A DNA stretch of 64,000 nucleotides from UBA2040 sp002384725 (lineage in GTDB: Bacteria; Bacteroidota; Bacteroidia; Flavobacteriales_D; Crocinitomicaceae), in the NCBI GenBank assembly GCA_963926475.1, contig CAWUXE010000011.1, positions 38,556 through 102,555 on the forward strand, written 5' to 3'. This document shows positions 62,066 through 64,000 of this stretch, in pieces (position 1 is the stretch's first letter; each line of letters opens with the position of its first letter). Under the pieces are notes generated by a model. That model was not told the DNA's origin, searched no databases, and saw only the letters and a list, made by a program, of their open reading frames with translations. Both the position numbers and the translations under genes were made by a program.

Positions 62066-63196
62066 ATGAACACTTTCAACAGATCCATCACTTTGAAGCA
62101 TTTATTAATCGAAGGACAAAAGGCCGTTGGTTTAAAATCGAATCAAGACAAGGTAGTAGTCGCCTTAATCGAGACTTTGCCCAATATCAAGCACAGCGAG
62201 GAGTTCGGCATGCCATACCTCATGAATAATACGCCGAATATCAGTCTCATTTTCAAGACTTTCAAAGGGGTGGCGTGGGTCAACGGCAATTCCTTTTACC
62301 CACGCAGAGTACTGAACCAAAACAACGAGGACATAAACGTGGAGTGGTTTCGCAAACGCAAAGTATCGGAAACCTATAAAACATGTCCCGAAGAATTCCT
62401 TCTAAAATTAGAGATCAAACGTTATTCCAACAACACCGTACGCACCTACATTCAACACTTCGAAAAATTCATCAACGCCCATAACGAGACCGATTTGATG
62501 CGTATAGATGAAAACGACATTCGCTTGTATTTGCAGGGATTGGTACAAAAAGGTCGCTCCAATAGTTACTTGAATCAGACGATCAACAGCATAAAATTCT
62601 ATTATGAAGTGGTAAAAGAAATGCCGAACCGATTTTACAGTGTGGAACGGCCACGTAGAGAAGAGAAATTGCCCGTTGTCCTCTCAAAACAAGAAGTCCG
62701 CGACATAATCGACGCCACACCGAACATCAAACACAAGTGCATACTTAGCGTGCTTTATTCAGGTGGTTTGCGCATCAGCGAATTATTAAATTTAAAATTG
62801 CGCGACATAGACAGCAAGCGTATGATTATCACAGTGAACCAGGGCAAAGGAAATCGAGACCGTTTGACCTTGTTGTCCGAAAAAGTATTAATAGAATTAC
62901 GTCAATACTTTATAAAAGAAAAGCCACAGGAGTATTTGTTCGAATCGCCAGATGGTGGAAAGTACAGCAATACAAGTGTCCAGCGGATTTTAAAGAAAGC
63001 GGCCGGGACGGCTGGTGTTCACAAACACGTTCATCCTCATATGTTACGTCACAGTTTTGCGACCCACTTGTTAGAAGCGGGGACGGATTTGCGTTATATT
63101 CAGAGTTTATTGGGTCATAAATCGACAAAAACGACAGAAATATACACACATGTCGCTACAAATACTTTCACGGCAATAAAAAATCCATTAGATTAG
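62066..63196 (+). CDS. tyrosine recombinase/integrase with extra N-terminal domain
   Basis: A 376-residue site-specific recombinase. Residues 1-105 are an extra domain not found in XerC/D (SLIFKTFKGVAWVNGNSFYPRR). A SAM-like core-binding domain follows at about 110-195 (YSNNTVRTYIQHFEKFINAH). The catalytic domain has Arg236 (SGGLRISELL), Lys261 (NQGKGNRDR), His325 and Arg328 (HPHMLRHSFATHLLEAG), His351 (LLGHKSTKTTE) and nucleophile Tyr360 (IYTHV), so it is intact. It lacks the extra segment of integron IntI enzymes. Neighbours are a zinc-ribbon protein and a tandem zinc-ribbon gene. It could be a housekeeping Xer-like enzyme or belong to a mobile element. Confidence 0.9.
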   Translation: MNTFNRSITLKHLLIEGQKAVGLKSNQDKVVVALIETLPNIKHSEEFGMPYLMNNTPNISLIFKTFKGVAWVNGNSFYPRRVLNQNNEDINVEWFRKRKVSETYKTCPEEFLLKLEIKRYSNNTVRTYIQHFEKFINAHNETDLMRIDENDIRLYLQGLVQKGRSNSYLNQTINSIKFYYEVVKEMPNRFYSVERPRREEKLPVVLSKQEVRDIIDATPNIKHKCILSVLYSGGLRISELLNLKLRDIDSKRMIITVNQGKGNRDRLTLLSEKVLIELRQYFIKEKPQEYLFESPDGGKYSNTSVQRILKKAAGTAGVHKHVHPHMLRHSFATHLLEAGTDLRYIQSLLGHKSTKTTEIYTHVATNTFTAIKNPLD

Positions 63197-63203
63197 TGCC
63201 TTA

Positions 63204-63243
63204 AACACTAAGGGAGTATTAGTCATACGAATACCCAGGTGTT
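63204..63243. other. imperfect hairpin between recombinase and zinc-ribbon gene
   Basis: Arms AACACTAAGGGAGTATT and AATACCCAGGTGTT pair with a few unpaired bases, around a nine-base loop. It begins eight bases after the recombinase stop. There is no T tract, so an intrinsic terminator is unlikely. A recombination site is possible but unproven. Confidence 0.4.
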
Positions 63244-63262
63244 GTAGTTCATTAGACATTGA

Positions 63263-64000
63263 ATGGCAAGAAAATCACCCATAGGAAAATCATTAGCAGA
63301 AGTAAATCCAGAATTGGCTTCAGAATGGCATCCAACTTTGAATGGAAGCATAACCCCAAGTCATGTTAGTTTTGGCTCTGATAAAAAAGTTTGGTGGAAA
63401 TGCCTCAAAGGCATTGATCATGAGTGGTTGGCAAGTGTGGGACATAGAATGAGAGGTAGAGGATGTGCAATTTGTTCGGGTAAGAAAGTTGTAAATTCAA
63501 CTAGTCTAGCAAAAACACATCCTGATTTAGTAAAAGAAAAATGGCATCCCACAAAAAACAATGAACTTTCACCTATAGAAATAAGTTCAGGCTCCGGTAA
63601 AAAGGTTTGGTGGAAATGTCCAAAAGGTGATGATCATGAGTGGGAAAAATCTGTAAGTGAAGTTGTAAAGGGAAAGGGGTGTCCTGTATGCTCTGGGCAC
63701 AAAATTGTTTTGTCAAATTGTTTAGCTACAACACACCCTGAATTCGCCAAGGAGTGGCACCCTAGTCTCAATAAAGGAATGACACCATATGATATTACCA
63801 AAGGTAGAACATCGGAAGTATGGTGGAAATGTTCTAGAGGTGATGACCATGTATGGCGAACAAGTCCTAATAACCGTACTAGTAACAGTAAAGGAAATTG
63901 TCCAATATGTGAAGGCAAAATAGTTGTAGAATCTACGAGTTTAACTACTCTAAATCCCAAAATAGCAAAAGAATGGCATCCAACTAAGAATGGTGAATTA
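63263..64000 (+). CDS. tandem zinc-ribbon (treble-clef, DUF4379-like) protein, 5-prime part
   Basis: The frame opens at ATG 63263 (MARKSPIGKSLAEVNPELAS) and is still open at the window end: 246 codons. It is made of a unit of about 70 residues repeated three times, with a fourth starting. Each unit reads EWHPT-N, then VWWKC, then DHEW, then G-C-x2-CSG. The cysteines are C47/C68/C71, C119/C140/C143 and C190/C213/C216, with a histidine in each DH(E/V)W (H53, H125, H196), a likely zinc set. This matches the DUF4379 treble-clef family, whose members often end in a nuclease-like domain; here the C-terminus is outside the window. Function unknown. Confidence 0.85.
   Translation, partial: MARKSPIGKSLAEVNPELASEWHPTLNGSITPSHVSFGSDKKVWWKCLKGIDHEWLASVGHRMRGRGCAICSGKKVVNSTSLAKTHPDLVKEKWHPTKNNELSPIEISSGSGKKVWWKCPKGDDHEWEKSVSEVVKGKGCPVCSGHKIVLSNCLATTHPEFAKEWHPSLNKGMTPYDITKGRTSEVWWKCSRGDDHVWRTSPNNRTSNSKGNCPICEGKIVVESTSLTTLNPKIAKEWHPTKNGEL

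Noticed and set aside
63204..63243. Integron attC site
   Set aside because: The hairpin has bulges like attC, but the RYYYAAC and GTTRRRY boxes are not matched and the recombinase lacks the IntI-specific segment.
1..64000. CRISPR array, rRNA operon, insertion sequence or prophage
   Set aside because: I saw no regularly spaced repeats, no rRNA-like sequence, no transposase gene and no phage structural genes.

Overview
The window is AT-rich chromosomal DNA from a member of the Bacteroidota, most likely Flavobacteriales and plausibly near Fluviicola/Crocinitomicaceae. The placement is my inference from family content and promoter style; no database search was run. It rests on typical families (OmpA protein with PD40 repeats, DUF4293, DUF3822, DUF6340, DUF1801, a TonB-C-only secreted protein, a Bacteroidota-type ffh start) and on promoters of the TTG / TAnnTTTG kind. 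Most of the window is housekeeping chromosome with dense, short, mixed-strand operons and hairpin terminators. There is no rRNA and no CRISPR array. One intact tRNA gene (Lys-UUU) is present.

Layout. 1-3.0 kb: tail of a GlmU-like nucleotidyltransferase, then lon. 3.0-3.5 kb: a dead DUF559 endonuclease-like gene between inverted repeats. 3.6-8.2 kb: OmpA/PD40 envelope protein, a tiny ribbon-helix-helix protein, DUF1801, a GH25 lysozyme and ribosomal protein L19. 8.3-11.7 kb: TPR lipoprotein, zinc acyl-hydrolase, panB, RluA-type pseudouridine synthase. 11.8-16.5 kb: lgt, trhO, a Gre-like protein, then an ECF sigma factor with a probable membrane-anchored partner. 16.7-16.9 kb: a YHYH-domain relic. 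17-23.8 kb: ABC-F ATPase, DUF4293, a GT-C-like membrane protein, aroC, phosphohexomutase. 24-29.4 kb: VWA/MoxR-like ATPase pair, tatA, nitroreductase, small envelope proteins, DUF985 cupin. 29.4-34.7 kb: Asp-box lipoprotein, M61 peptidase, coiled-coil lipoprotein, transglutaminase. 34.7-38.3 kb: aroK, tRNA-Lys with downstream repeats, TonB-C protein, DUF6340 lipoprotein, MscS channel. 38.4-42.9 kb: YdcF, rhodanese, then a coupled TPR / phosphosulfolactate-synthase-like / WD40 operon. 43-46.9 kb: DEAD-box helicase and typA. 47-53.4 kb: rhomboid protease, thioredoxin-like protein, coaD, rsmD, DUF3822, RecD-like helicase. 53.5-61.5 kb: a large unknown secreted protein, an MMPL/RND transporter, NhaC and ffh.

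The right edge (61.5-64 kb) is the most accessory-looking part. A run of TGACTAT heptamers is followed by a small zinc-ribbon protein, a tyrosine recombinase with an extra N-terminal domain, an imperfect hairpin, and the start of a protein made of tandem treble-clef-like zinc ribbons that runs off the window. This recombinase/zinc-ribbon block, and the DUF559 relic between terminal inverted repeats, are the two places most likely to hold something under-described.

Themes. Envelope biogenesis and remodelling dominate (lgt, tatA, OmpA, M61, rhomboid, lysozyme, transglutaminase, lipoproteins, MMPL). Shikimate-pathway genes aroC and aroK are unlinked. CoA supply is represented by panB and coaD. 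Translation and secretion genes (rplS, typA, rsmD, ffh, tRNA-modifying enzymes) are scattered. Functions are assigned from recognisable motifs and remain homology-level calls.
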